Assembly: GCA_025330725.1 (NCBI GenBank)
Contig: JAIWND010000015.1
Location: forward strand, 620,001-684,000
Source: Chlamydoabsidia padenii
Lineage: Eukaryota; Mucoromycota; Mucoromycetes; Mucorales; Cunninghamellaceae
Length of the DNA stretch: 64,000 nt
Direction of reading: 5' to 3'
Position numbers and translations under genes: made by a program. Positions 24,464 to 36,668 of this stretch are shown here, one piece after another; positions within the stretch are counted from its first letter, which is position 1, and each line of letters begins with the position of its first letter. The notes under the pieces were generated by a model that did no database searches, was not told the DNA's origin, and worked only from the letters and a program-made list of their open reading frames with translations.

Positions 24464-26166
24464 TTTACCTTGATTGCCTGTAGTTTCAACAAGCGATCTA
24501 CCAATTCGTCGTCATTCAAAGTAGGTCGTATTTGCACCATGTAATATACCAACCCTATTAAACCTGCGCTTGGCATTGCTCTTGCTGTTCCTTCATCCTC
24601 CAATTCATGGTACTTCATGTGTACTGCCAATCGTTGTTCCGATTCCCGGTCTGTTAATCGTTCAATGAGAAGGAGCAGTTTCTGAATATAGGTGTTGTTT
24701 GTGTTTGTTGTTGATGCAGTTGTTTTGATTGATGGTGATGCTAAAGAGATTGATGGCTTGTTCAGTTGTGGTGTTTGATCGTCAGGTACAAGAATTTGAT
24801 GACAAGTGACCCAGGGATCTAATGAGAGAGAGAGAAAGAGAGAGAGATTAGTAAAGTTTTAAATTTCCTTTTGATTGTTCTTACCTCCCATATCCAGTTT
24901 TAGATCCATGTTACCCTTCTTTTGTTCTTCTTCTTCATACTTTTCAATAATTCGTTTGGCGCCTTTTTTTTCGATCAAGTCGATGATGATTTTTGCCGCA
25001 GATAATGCATTACCCCATTCGAAACTGTTACTGTCTAGATGTGAAGATGTTGTTATTGTTGATCCGTTCCATGTACTCGGGTGTGATGAGCTTGTTTGAC
25101 TGGGATGCTGTTGCTGTTGATCGGTCGGAATAGATTCTTGTTGCTGAAGACTGCTTGGACCTGCGAGTGGATCGCCCATCACTGCTTCTGATGTTGTCAT
25201 AATTCCTCCAGAGATCGAGTTGTCTTCACCACTACAAGCACCATCTTTAGCCAATTTTAGATCATTTTTGTCGTTGGAAGGATCAGGCTGGGTCGCGTCA
25301 AGATCGAATGTTGAATCAGGATCTAAAGTCATTTGTGAATCTAGAGCCAGCTGAGTGTTATTGTTGGTATAAGACAAGTTTAGTAATTGTGATGAAGTGA
25401 AATCTTCGCCTTGGGTTTGCTGATTTTCCCTGTAATTGTCGTTGTCGTCGTTGTCACTGTCGTTGTCGTTGTCGCTACCAAACATATAGCTATTTCCATA
25501 CTGATGACCAACGCGCTGACGAGTTGATTTGCGCTGAGGATAAAGACCCACCGATACAATATGAGATAAAAGGACCAAGAGCTTAATGAGAATAGGCCCC
25601 CAAGAGTTGTTTTCTTTACAATCAGCATCCACCTCCTTGAGTAAAGACGGTAGAAAACGCAAGATGCAAGACCATTGATAGCTGTATTCCCGTCGAGTTG
25701 CAAAACGAATATCCCTGTTGACAAGACGTGCTAAAAATAGCTTCCCGTCCACCAATGTTTTCGTATCATCCATGGAATTTGTTTGTGGTATTGATGTTGT
25801 TACTGTAGGAGAATCGCCCAAGAGTGCGTAGGTCAAATAGGTGTCGATCAAGATGCTAGGGGTACGCGCGGTTGAGAAAAAGTGCTTCAACAAAAGATCT
25901 AAAGCAACAGTTCAGTACTCTTGCTTCATAAGTGTTAAGTGCATTTTTATCGTTTCTTTACTTACCGCAAAGTTCTTGAGTCAAGTCTTGATCCAATTGC
26001 TGTAAACATTGTCTAGCTGGAGCAGCCCACTATATATAAAACAAGTCAGAATTAGTACAACGTTATCAAGATGTCTTGTTAGTAATAATAAAAAGCCTAC
26101 CTGGGTACAATTATAGTCATTAGAGTAGGCATATCTGAGTACTGCCTCCAGTGAGTAAATTGACAT
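21120..26166 (-). CDS. large protein, tentatively Mediator subunit 5 (Med5/Nut1)-like
   Basis: Twelve exons (26166-26101, 26029-25966, 25898-24885, 24818-24469, 24396-24193, 24133-24026, 23963-23352, 23248-23126, 23044-22733, 22670-22498, 22428-21650, 21559-21120) join in frame to 1414 residues. The chain is mostly helical, with acidic and Ser/Asn/Gln-rich insertions at about 150-300 and 600-700. No catalytic motif, transmembrane helix or zinc finger is visible. The N-terminus (YSLEAVLRYAYSNDYN, LLLKHFFSTARTPSILIDTY) and the tail (LGCSFFNALV, WRGFVKGLVSNPFIKQMWPD) gave an impression of the fungal Mediator tail subunit Med5, a large helical-repeat protein. That is resemblance from memory, not a motif hit; another HEAT-like scaffold is possible. 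The gene structure itself is well supported. Confidence 0.5.
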
Positions 26167-26807
26167 GGATGCTTGCTGATCAGAATTTGTAAAAGAGAGA
26201 AAAAAGAGGAGGAAGGGATAAAAAATTATAATCACAAATTGGGTACAGAAAAATTAAAAACCCGCTCGAATCTGCAGGCACTCGACCTGATGGTACCTGT
26301 TTTGACAAGATTTGAGCTTTGAGTCATGCCTACTCAACTGTCTAACTTTTCGACGGCCAACAGTCGCAAGATTTTGGAAATGTGTACATTCAAGAAAAAA
26401 TGGAATTACAACTGAAATAACCAAAAATGTACCATTGATCAAAAAGTATAATATGGCAATAGAGGTACAGGAATGTCATTCCAGAAATACAGGTGTACTT
26501 TTTAGTATTGGTTAGGATGAATATGTTCATGTGATGATAAAAACTCATTATAATCAAGACATTCGTTGGTAAATATGTGAACTGAGAAGTTGGATAAAAA
26601 AATGCGGCACTATGTCGGCGTTTGAAAATACATGATTTTTGAAACAAGTTAAAAAGGCACCTTTTTTCTTTCTCCTTCACTTATTTGCATCCTACCTTTA
26701 TTCATTCAATCATTTAGTCATTCCTTTCCTTAAAATCTTTAAATTATACGTACACTTAACTTACAAATAAATACCCCTCTCACTAACGTTCTACTATAAC
26801 TATCAAT
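26167..26807. promoter_or_regulatory. divergent promoter, Med5-like (-) and acyl-CoA synthetase (+)
   Basis: Non-coding. It contains the motif variant CGGCGTTTGAAA at 26616-26627 (181 bp before the acyl-CoA synthetase ATG) and C/T-rich DNA near 26720-26790. No gene is visible. Confidence 0.5.
26616..26627 (+). promoter_or_regulatory. CGGCGTTTGAAA variant motif
   Basis: A variant copy 181 bp upstream of the acyl-CoA synthetase start, in the same orientation as the gene. Confidence 0.4.
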
Positions 26808-29549
26808 ATGGTCCAACAAGTATCTGTCAAAGTCGCGGATGCTCAACCTGGGGAAACAGAAACACGGCGCTCAATTTTCTCACCCAATGAACTTCTTACC
26901 AGTCCAGCAGAAGGTGTTACGACTCTCTTTGACTTGTTAATATACAGTGCTGCTACCTATCCTGATCGAAATGGCTTTGGTTATCGCCGGCTGGAACAAA
27001 CGATCCAAGAGGAAACAACACAGACAAGCAAGGTGAATGGCGAAATGGTAACAGAAAAAAAAACATGGACTTATTATCAGTTATCTGGCTATCATTACTA
27101 CACCTATAAACAAGCATTGGATATAGCTACTGCTCTTGGTGCCGGTTTAAAAAAGTTGGGTGTGGAAAAAGGTGATGTCCTCCACTTTTTTGCTTCTACA
27201 AGGTAAGTCATATATATATATAAATGCTTACCATGCTAATTCCATTTTTCATTTTATTGTATACATTTTAGTGTTGAATGGATGCTTTTGGCACAAGGTA
27301 AGTTCATGGGGTAAAAAAGAAAAAGTAATCTAACATTCAGCTTCTTCTAACGTTAACTGTCAATAGGGGCATTTTCGCAGGCGATTACTCTTGCAACAGC
27401 ATACGACACATTGGGCGAAGAAGGACTACTACACTCGATCAAGGAAACTGATGCCAAAGCGTGCTTCGTTAATGGCGACCAATTGCATATATTGGAGAAG
27501 ATCTTACCACAATGTCCTACTGTCCGAACCATCATTTACCGTGGAGATGCTGACTATGACACTATGAAGCGACTACAACTATCCAACAATATCAATCATG
27601 TTATATCCTATGAAGACACATTGGTGCTAGGCCTCGATAATCCTACTCCTCTCAACAAGCCTGCTTCCACTGATTTATCTTTGATCATGTACACTTCTGG
27701 CTCAACTGGTAATCCCAAAGGTGTACAACTAACTCATGGCAATGTCATTTCTGGAGGTAAGATCGCCACACCAAAACATAATACAAAACATAACACTAAA
27801 CTTTTTTTTTTAATAGTGGCCGGTACTTCCCGAATGATTAGTCATTTGCAACAACCTGGAGATACTGTCATCGCCTACCTCCCTTTGGCCCATATTCTTG
27901 AATTCCTCGTCCAATCTGTCGCTATCTTCCTCGGTGTCACTCTAGGTTATGGATCCATTCGAACTCTCACGGAAACTGGGGTACGTAACTGCAAAGGTGA
28001 TCTTCAAGAATTTGGTCCGACCTTGATGGCTGGTGTGCCGCAAGTGTGGGAAACTATCCGGAAAACTGTCTTGGCCAAAGTTGCTCTCAGGGGATCAAGA
28101 ATTGAAAGGATATTCCATGGTGCGGTGTATCTGAAGGAAGTCTTGAATGGTTATCGCCTCCCCACTGGTGTATTGAATCGTGTTGTCTTTGACAATGTGA
28201 AAAAACAATTGGGTGGCAACCTCAGGTATGGGTTGTCTGGTGGTGCTCCTTTGGCCGTAGAGACTCAGCGATTCTTGTCTTTGGCTGCTTGCCCTATCAT
28301 GAGTGGTTTTGGAATGTAAGTTGTCTTTTTTATCTCAATAGTTGACTGACACGATACTCACATTTTATCATTTACTTTATTTTAGGACAGAAAGTAGGTG
28401 CCTCACAAAGTAAAAGATAGGAATACAGATTCTAACCATAGTTTTTCTTTTTCTTTTTGGTTTATGCTACCTTGTTTGAATTCATGCACTCGTAATAGGT
28501 TGCGGGTAAGTCGGACATTCAAAAAAAGATCAACTCACTAATCGTCATTCTAATCTATCTCGAATACAGTATGTGCTCTATCGTATCTCCGGTAAGTCAA
28601 AAATTGCATCTCGAAAACTGTAACCATTTACTTATTCAAATGTATTTTATAGGATCACTTTGCTTATGGAGTTGTCGGTGCTCCTGTGCCATGCATTGAA
28701 GTAAAGCTAGTAGATGTCCCCGAAGCTGGTTACTTTGCCACCAACAAGCCAAACCCTCAAGGTGAAGTGTGGATACGTGGCCCATCCTTAACATCTGGAT
28801 ATTTTAAACAAGAAGCGCTGACCAAGGAAACATTTACTGATGATGGGTGGTTGAAGACTGGTGATATCGGCGAATGGAATCCAACTGGCTCTCTCTCAAT
28901 CATAGACAGGAAAAAAAACATATTTAAACTTAGCAATGGTGAATATATCGCTCTGGAAAGACTGGAATCAGTAAGTACGCCTTACCAAATATATATCATG
29001 TAAATGACTAACTCTTTTTATTTTAGAAATACAAAACATCAGTGATGGTCGAAAACTTGTGTCTTTATGCAGACTCTCTTTATCCCAAACCGGTGGCCCT
29101 GGTGGTGCCTGTCGAAGCACAACTCCGATCTCTGGCTATTACTGAAGGTTGGGAAAATGTGGACGATTGGGAAATGCTATGTGAATCTCCTGTAACACGA
29201 CAAAAGATGTTATCTATCCTACAAGACCAAGGCAAGAAATGTGGATTAAGGGGCTCAGAAATCATTGCTGATGTATGGATTTGCAAGGACCTATGGACAA
29301 CTGAAATGGTAAAAAATTTTAAATGAAACATTATGATGAACTAATGTAATCTTTTTTTTCTTCTTTGGTGATGATGTTGATTCTAGGGTGTACTTACAGC
29401 TGCACAAAAGTTAAAACGAAATGACATTAGCAAGATGTATGATGAACAACTTCATCAAATGTAAGTTTGTTTTTATTGATTTGCACCGACTTCCTTTGAC
29501 TAACTCGGATTTTTTTTTTGTTAACAGGATACAATCTCAAAAGTTTTAG
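26808..29549 (+). CDS. long-chain fatty acyl-CoA synthetase (FAA/ACSL type)
   Basis: Eleven exons (26808-27202, 27272-27297, 27367-27756, 27817-28315, 28386-28393, 28499-28505, 28570-28591, 28653-28970, 29027-29308, 29387-29460, 29528-29549) give 680 residues. The adenylate-forming signatures are intact: IMYTSGSTGNPKGV (P-loop), YLPLAHILE, MSGFGMTESCG, GEVWIRGPSLTSGYF, and the hinge region WLKTGDIGEW followed by IDRKKNIFKLSNGEYIALE, the fatty-acyl-CoA synthetase signature. The enzyme activates long-chain fatty acids with ATP and CoA. The conserved GMTESCG motif is assembled from micro-exons of 8 and 7 nt plus a 22-nt exon, each with GT-AG ends, which makes this model unusually informative. 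The C-terminus SQKF is not a peroxisomal SKL signal. No N-terminal signal or membrane helix is obvious. Confidence 0.94.
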
Positions 29550-30433
29550 GCTTTATCTTGTAGTTTATATTACCTCATTCCTCATCCATTAGCTATAGCT
29601 TTCTTCCACTCTTAATATCCATTTGTTTATACCTTTGCTCTAAATAAAAGTGGATGTTGGTCATTATATGGTGCATGTCATTAATAATAGTCTAATTATG
29701 CCTCGTCTCCTAACCTTGATAGCTTTTTTTAATGATATCTGTCGTACTGGTGACACGATTATGTACCCCTGAAAAATATCACCATTTAAATCCCGCTCTT
29801 CATATCATCAATCTTCGCTTCCCCTTTAACATGCTATCAATAGTCATCTCTATAAATAAAATAAACAGCTATATGAACTCTCTTTATATACATCAAATAA
29901 ATACAGAAACACTATTATCATCTCATCCTTCTTCTCTGATAACTAAAAATACTCTCCGATGTGTCTGACCACATTTTCAAATTCCGACCGCATAAATTTG
30001 ATTTGGCTGATCCTATGACCGGAGAAAAACACTTTAAAATGATACCTGTTGTATGTAATAGTTTTAATAAGTGTAAATAGAAAGTAGAGTGAATGAAACA
30101 TAGGTAACAATGAAAAAACACAATGAGACCAAGCTGGCAAAAAAAAGTGCGCTGTTTTAAAATGTAAATTCCGATTCATGCACCATGCAAAGTTCGTAAA
30201 AGACGATGGCTGATCAATAATATTGGTCTATACCTACCCCACACAAACCTGTTCATCCTTCATTTAACAATGTAGCTATTTGAAGACAGTATATCATGAA
30301 GTATTAAAGCAGTTTATTCAGGTGCCTTTTGATACATAGGGCTATATTACAGAGGGAAGTTCAAAAGAGACTATACTAGGGGATAATAAATAGGAGATGA
30401 TAACAAATATAAAATAAAAAAAGGGAATTAAAT
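29550..30433. other. convergent region with two orphan motif copies
   Basis: This lies between the 3' ends of the acyl-CoA synthetase and P450 genes. No coding region is convincing (open frames up to 78 codons only). It nevertheless holds TTTAAATCCCG at 29785-29795 and TTTCAAATTCCG at 29975-29986, elements otherwise found in promoters. That hints at an undetected transcript. Confidence 0.45.
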
Positions 30434-31653
30434 TTATTTACGGTGGTTTACGTAAAGATGCATGCCATTTTTCATAGGTAATGTCAGAGAGACTTGGTAA
30501 GTGATTTCCTGACCAGGAACCAGAGCAAATTCATACCTTCGCAATAAAGTGACAATAGCGACGAGAGCTTCAAGTATGGCGAGATTTTGACCCAAACAAG
30601 TACGAGGACCGGCATGGAAGGCAGGCCATTTTCCCGGTGATTCACGACGAACTTCACCTTCTTCAGTAAGCCAACGTTCAGGTTTGAACTCTTTAGCGTC
30701 GTCACCCCAAATCTTGGTCGATCGTCCTTGACACCATGGGGACCACATCACATAGTCATTTTTCTTGATCACAGTTCCATCGGGCCAAATATCATCGTTC
30801 AGAGCATATTTTTGATTATTAGGTACCGAGGGGTAAAGGCGCAACGTTTCATGCAATCTACAAAAAAAAAAAAAAAAAAAAAGAAGCAAAACGAGTCAAA
30901 AAGATATATACTTTTTTTTTTTTTCTTCTTCCCAAGACTTACACAGCATTAGCATATTTCATTTGCTTGATCTCTTCGTATAATTTCACAGGATCATTTT
31001 CCACTTCATTCGTAATATGTTCCTTTACTTCCGCCACCAATTTTTCTTCTACTTGAGGATGAGTGACAAGGGAATAAAAGGTCCAAGACAGAGCCTGTGC
31101 AGTGGTATCACGCCCGGCGATAACAAAGTTCAAGACCACATCACGAAGTTCACGATCGTTGAGGAGTTCACCCTTTTCGTTCTTTGCAGACATGAATCTG
31201 GATAATAGATCACCATAATTAGCACCATCAGCGAGTTCTTGTCGACGTTTTTTAATGACTTCATAGGCAAAGTTGTCCATAACGTCCAAGTGTTGTTTAA
31301 TTGTCGTCTTCCAAGGCATAAACCAGTCGCTGAGAGCTTCGGTAACTTTGTAGGCGGGGTTGCAGAATCTTTGGAAGGCATTCAGTTGAGCGGCATCAAA
31401 GGATGATGCGAAGGGCACCTTGCCATTGGTGGCCAAAGCATTTAGTTCGACACCAAAGCTAAGTCTAAAGAAGAAGGAGGGCAATGTTAGTCGAATGGTT
31501 TTACGGCTTGATTGTTTTGAGAGAAACTTACTCTACAAAGGAGTCCAAAGTAAACTTAAACATGAGATCGTGGAAGTCCAAGGATTTGCCAGTATTAGCT
31601 GCCACGTCAAACATGTTCTCGTTCATATAACGAATATTTCGTACAAAGACCCT

Positions 31654-31690
<37 letters not shown>

Positions 31691-32347
31691 GTGAGAATGG
31701 GTAAAATAGGTTATCCGAATGAGGGCAATCGGTACTTACTGAGTAAAGTGATCACGAAAGTTCTTGACATTGAAGATCAAAGATGCCGTTTTCCTTTGGT
31801 ACTTCCAGATTTCACCATTAGCATTAAAAATACCATGTCCAAGAAGATCGCTGGAAGTGTCGTTCAACATGGGTCCTTTTACATAGTTTTCAAAGTTTGC
31901 TAAATAAGATGGAAGAGGTTACTATCAAGACCCCAAAGAGATACAACCAAGTACTTACTTTTCAAGATATGCTCTACATTACGAGGATCAATGGTTGATA
32001 CTGTTCGAGGCATACCAAGACCGATCGCTGAGCTGTTTAATAAATAAAAAAAAATCATTAGACTTTGTTCGTTTCATATTTCTAGTTACTTACTTTGTCA
32101 TACTATTCATCTTTTCAAAATTTTCCAAAAAGAATTCATGTAATCTATCCTTGTTCTTGATGATATGAGGAGCAATACCAATCAATGGATATCCAGATGA
32201 ACCAGGAATATCGTTTCTACTTTCAGTAAAAGCAGGGCGATCAGGGTATTTTAAAGCCAAGGCAGCAAGCACCAGTGCCGCGCCCCCAGCTACCATATTC
32301 GCTGTTTGCATGTAAGGATGTTGAGACTTTTTCATAGTGGATGTCAT
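30434..32347 (-). CDS. cytochrome P450 monooxygenase
   Basis: Six exons (32347-32094, 32032-31959, 31899-31740, 31651-31532, 31464-30943, 30857-30434) give 517 residues. An N-terminal signal anchor (MVAGGAALVLAALALKY region) precedes a proline-rich hinge, IPGSSGYPLIG. P450 signatures: helix I AGRDTTAQALSWTFY, helix K HETLRLYP (ExxR), FKPERW, and heme loop FHAGPRTCLGQNLA with the thiolate Cys. The protein is a microsomal (class II) enzyme partnered with NADPH-P450 reductase. The substrate cannot be read; the overall resemblance is to fatty-acid or alkane hydroxylases of the CYP52/86/704 type. It lies next to, and converges with, an acyl-CoA synthetase, which fits lipid oxidation but is not evidence of linkage. 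One intron contains A32 at 31657-31688. Confidence 0.92.
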
Positions 32348-33176
32348 TGTTGGAATGTATATAATGAGTTGAAGTAGAAGAGTAAATAAGTAAATAAGTA
32401 AGATATATAAAGAGAAGATGGAGACTTTTTTATATGCAACTGAGAGGGAAAAAAAGAGAGAGAGATGAGAGAGAGAAAAGATCGAAAAGGGCAAAAGCCG
32501 ATTTGTCATTGGAAGAAATCACTTTCACATCCGCCAGCCAATTATATGTTCAGATCCCTTTTCATACTTCCCCACTGGTTTTTTTTTTTCATTAATTTGA
32601 GGGGGCGCCCCCACCTGCCATGCGCCTCTTCTTTGACATGTGAATCACCGACCCCACACAAAAAACATCATCCTGTACTAGGTAGGCGTCACTACAAAAA
32701 TAAAAACTGTAAGAGTGCTACGATTCCAGTTATTCTGTCAGCTTTATTTTAAACAAAACCATGTTAAATCCTATAGGCGCATAGTGCCGAGAAATTCAAA
32801 AAGGTAGCACTTTAAAGGCACTTTATTGTTTCTTTGACATTTAAAGCCCGCTCAGTCAACATGCTCCCCATTCGTATCACATGCCAGCCTGGAATAGACG
32901 ATGATCCCATTCAAGGTGTGGGGTGCCAGCTGTCATGTTACCCTCGTTCATGCTATCAAAATCTTAAATAAAGGTTTAGACCAATTGGGGATGAAGATAT
33001 ATGTATACATATGACGACGTTTATCCATTTTCAACTACTCCGTTTCCCTGGTGATAGATTAAAAGTCAATGGTAAAAAAAAAAATTATGTTTATTGGATT
33101 ATGATTCTAAGTTAAAACACTATATTTGTAGCGGGAAATCTATTAAAACTATTCTAATACGAGACATGATGTTCAA
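32348..33176. other. P450 promoter and SLS1-like 3' flank
   Basis: Non-coding. A GA-rich tract (32440-32480) lies near the P450 start. No clear copy of the recurrent motif was found upstream of this gene. A 95-codon plus-strand frame (32465) has no support. Confidence 0.5.
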
Positions 33177-35791
33177 CTAGTCGTTTCTGTATTTCCATCG
33201 TTGAGCCAGATCTACAATCTTGTACCACATATCATCCCAGGAGCTAAATCCATTGGAAACACCATGATGCAAGCCAAAGGGTTCAATCTATTAAAAAAAA
33301 CACGAGGATCAGAATCATCCTATTGTCCCACACCACCTTTTGGTTGTTATTAGCTTTTACCTTCATTTCTGTGCGCCTTGTTCTGCTTTCTTGTTCTTCA
33401 ATGTGCCGTAATGTTACTAGATTATTATCCAGTTGGTACCTTGATTCGTTATTGAAGGCGACATCCACTAAGACCATAATGTTAGAGCCGGAATTCCAAG
33501 TAGAAGGACACATCACTTCCGAGTAGCTGGTAAGTTGACATTGAGCTGCTAGATTTAAAAGAGATGCACACGCGTGCCCTGTTGTCGACGAGATATTATC
33601 GTTACTACTATTGCTATCCCTGTTGAATGGCGTGTATTCTTTTGCTGTTAATCGAATATCCACATTCCTGTTGTATTCCCCCCAAAAAAAAGAGTGATGA
33701 TTGTAAGTATTTCCGAGTTTTGTCCACTGGGGGTTTTTTTTCCTGGTGATCTTACCCTGCTAATCCAAGTATATCCATTGTTGATCTGCTATGTTCTCCA
33801 AGTGCCCGGCTGAATTCGAGTACACCTTCGTCTTGTTCGATGAATTCCAGTTGTAAGCGTTGTAGAGGTGAAGGCCAATCAGCGGTAGTTGTCGATGGGG
33901 TTGTCGGAGTTGAATCGCTTTGAAGTTGTCCCAGGAAAGAAGATTCGATATATTCAATGGTGACAGTGCGTCTGTGGAAGTCATTCTTGGAAGCCACAGG
34001 TACCAAGGAGGGTCGGATGGTCTTGGGTGGGTTCCTATAAGAGAATATAAAAAATTAGATACACACATTTCACCCAGTGGATTCATTGTTTCACCTTACC
34101 CACTAAAAAAGCGCCGATGAGAGGTCGAAGAGTTGATCAACTTTTGTAAGGAGGTTACATCAAAAGTATCACGCAATTCAGGTACCAAAAGATTGGTTTG
34201 TCCGGGAATCATTGTAGGGTTTTGGAAAAGCAAGTGACCGAATCTACATAGAATACAAATTAGAGAGGTGTCACACTACATTGCTATTATTCCCTTGTCC
34301 TTTTATATAGATATATTGACTTACGTTGCTTCAATGCTGATATGCTTGTTACTGTCATCAGTGATTCCTAGTGGTTGTTTCAGAATATCCTTGAGGTCAA
34401 ATGGTGAGAGTGTGCCTGTAGATGATGTTGAGCTATATGATACAAAGAGTGATTAATGCCTATTGTATTACTTTTTTTTTCCCTTCTGTTTACCTTCCTT
34501 CCAATAAATGGAATTGAGACATATTAGACACTTGAGTTTCTTGGTCACACTTGATTTCTTCATTGCTGGTGATCCTACTCCATCCAATTGTCTTCAAGGC
34601 CAAGGGTAATGTAGATGAGTCATGTAGAGGCACAAAAGTTAATGGAGCTGCTGTAACGGTGGACTGTGGTTGGCTTTGGATGACGATATAGTCGGACGAT
34701 TGAAGAGATCGTTTCGAAGTAAGGCCAAACTATTAAAGTAAGAATTGGTTAGTTACACAAGATCAGTAAGATTTATGCCACTTACATCAGTAAAGAATAC
34801 ATCTAGTTTCCGTTTAGCATCATCTAAGGCTTCAGTTGTTGGAGCAGTCAATGAGATCTACAATCAAACAAACACAATGATTAGTCATTCATATACCATT
34901 TACTCCTCCTCCTCCTCCCACTCTTTTTTTTTTTTTTTTTTGAGTTGATACCTGGTCATTTGCAATAGCGATGTAAGCCCCGGAAGATTTTGATAGATCA
35001 TCCATCACTCGTTGTGGTACCATGTTGAGATAAGCAGTAGAAGGTGCATTAGTATCCAGCTTGAATGATTGTCGTTCCAACACTAAGGCATCCCGAATAT
35101 CAGCCAAAGCAGGTCCCAGTCGATGTTTAGGTCCTTCCACAGTCCCCACCATTCCTGTCATGTTGATCATAATCCGTACTCCATCGTGTGTTTCTTCTAT
35201 AGTCCGAAGCATACTGCCATTGTTATCCAATACAAAAAACAGTTCGTCCTTTTCCAATTTAAACTGTTGTTGACTGGTGTTCTTCCTTTCCAAGAGTTCT
35301 TTGGTGCGTTTGCGTTCGGGTGTTGTCAGTTGCCAAAAGTCCTCCATGATACGTTGAATCAAGTCGTCTTTTCTTTGATTTCTTTTGCTGTAGGATATGT
35401 TGTGATGTTGAATATATTTTTTGAGTTGGGGGACAGTATACGAATACTTTAAAAGGAGTTCAAGTCGTGAGAACGCTTTGTCATTGGCGAGCATCTTCTT
35501 TTTAGGTCGAAGTGCTTCAATAGAACTCAATAACTGATCGTTAGGTGTTAAAGGTGTTGCTGTTGGATTAGATTCTGTTGTTCCATCGGATTCAGATAAA
35601 GAAGAGGGTATCGTTGACAGACAAGATTTATGTTGCAATGGTCGATAGATCCGCGGGAAGAGCTTGATGGCAGCACGTCCTGTTGTTGAGAAGTGACATG
35701 TTGCACTGTTGGAGTAAGCATATAAAGTTGGTTGACGTATGAGAAGCAAACGCCGTCCAATAGACCCAGACCCCAAAAGACAAGACGCCAT
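33177..35791 (-). CDS. SLS1-like mitochondrial inner-membrane-associated protein
   Basis: Eight exons (35791-34952, 34857-34786, 34729-34494, 34432-34325, 34243-34100, 34034-33756, 33667-33361, 33287-33177) give 698 residues. The N-terminus is rich in Arg, Ser and Leu with few acids (RRLLLIRQPTLYAYSNS), a likely mitochondrial presequence. The middle contains RLELLLKYSYTVPQLKKYIQ, two KH-like segments (RIMINMTGMVGTVEGPKH; AYIAIANDQISLTAP) and EATFGHLLFQNPTMIPGQ, a layout that recalls the fungal Sls1 family. Sls1 ties mitochondrial mRNAs and transcription to the inner membrane. I saw no clear transmembrane helix, and the C-terminal third is not recognised. The identification is moderate; the gene structure closes exactly. 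Confidence 0.55.
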
Positions 35792-35800
35792 GTTGAATAA

Positions 35801-35834
35801 AGAAGAAGAAGAAGAAGAAGAAGAAGAAGAAGAA
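35801..35834. repeat. (GAA)n trinucleotide microsatellite
   Basis: About eleven consecutive GAA units lie directly upstream of the SLS1-like start codon, in its 5' UTR or promoter. Confidence 0.8.
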
Positions 35835-35992
35835 AAAAGTAGTTTATTTATTTTTTTAAAACGACGAAAAAAGTAAAGTGAGTAAAAAATTTCAAGTCAC
35901 GATCATAAAAATACATAGGGGATAGATTAAGTTAAACATAAAGGGACAAGTACTATACAACAACTGGTAACTAAATAAATAAAGCTATAGGA

Positions 35993-36668
35993 TTAATGGG
36001 ATTGTTTACAAAAGAAGCGACGCAAGGAGAATCGATGGTGAGTATGTGTGCAGCTGTTTGAGAGTTGTATGGAACCACGACTGTTGGATCGAGTAGTTGA
36101 CATGACTGTAGCAGTAGGAGAGTCAGGAGGTCGTACACCCATCATACGTGCAAATTCATCAAAGTTCACTACCCCATCTTTATCTTCGTCCACATCATTA
36201 ATGAGCTGTTTGGCTTCTTCCATAGTAATCCTATCCCCTAGTTGGTGCATCATGGCAGTCAGTTCTTCTGCATTAATGACCCCATCACCATCTTTATCAA
36301 ACACCTTGAAGGTTTCCAATAGTTCTCGTTGTTTACTTGTTAGTCGAAGTGGATCCCGAAGTGTTGGTTTCATTAACTTGGCGAATTCGTCAAAGGTGAT
36401 ATTACCATCCTTATCCATTTGTGTTTCGCTGAGCTAATAATAATAAAATTTAAGTCAGTGGGAGTCGTCACCATTCCAATCATACTTTTGCTATTACCAA
36501 GGCATCGATTTGTAATGTCGTTATTCCAGTAGATCCAAGCATCTTTCTTAGTTCTGTTGAAGAGATCTTGTCGTTTTGATCCTTGTTGAATCCATCAAAC
36601 ATATCGTAGAGTTCCTGGCGTTTCTGGTGACCAAGAAAGTGAAGAGAGAGACTGGTGCGTTTGGACAT
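35993..36668 (-). CDS. calmodulin-like EF-hand Ca2+-binding protein
   Basis: Two exons (36668-36498, 36433-35993) give 203 residues. Four EF-hands are laid out as in calmodulin/centrin. The first (NKDQNDKISSTE) and second (QMDKDGNITFDE) lack Asp at position 1 of the loop and are probably weak. The third (DKDGDGVINAEE) and fourth (DEDKDGVVNFDE) are canonical. An unusual 55-residue Ser/His/Arg tail ends SLRRFFCKQSH, so it is not calmodulin itself (149 residues). It probably acts as a Ca2+ sensor; partners are unknown. A promoter-motif variant (TTTCAAGTCCCG, 36820-36831) lies about 150 bp upstream. Confidence 0.82.

Noticed and set aside
21120..26166. Condensin or HEAT-repeat karyopherin as identity of the 1414-residue protein
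   Set aside because: No condensin or importin signature was found; the Mediator Med5 idea fits slightly better, though it is unproven.
32465..32752. 95-codon plus-strand frame upstream of P450
   Set aside because: No family-like sequence, lies in the P450 promoter and has no splice partner.
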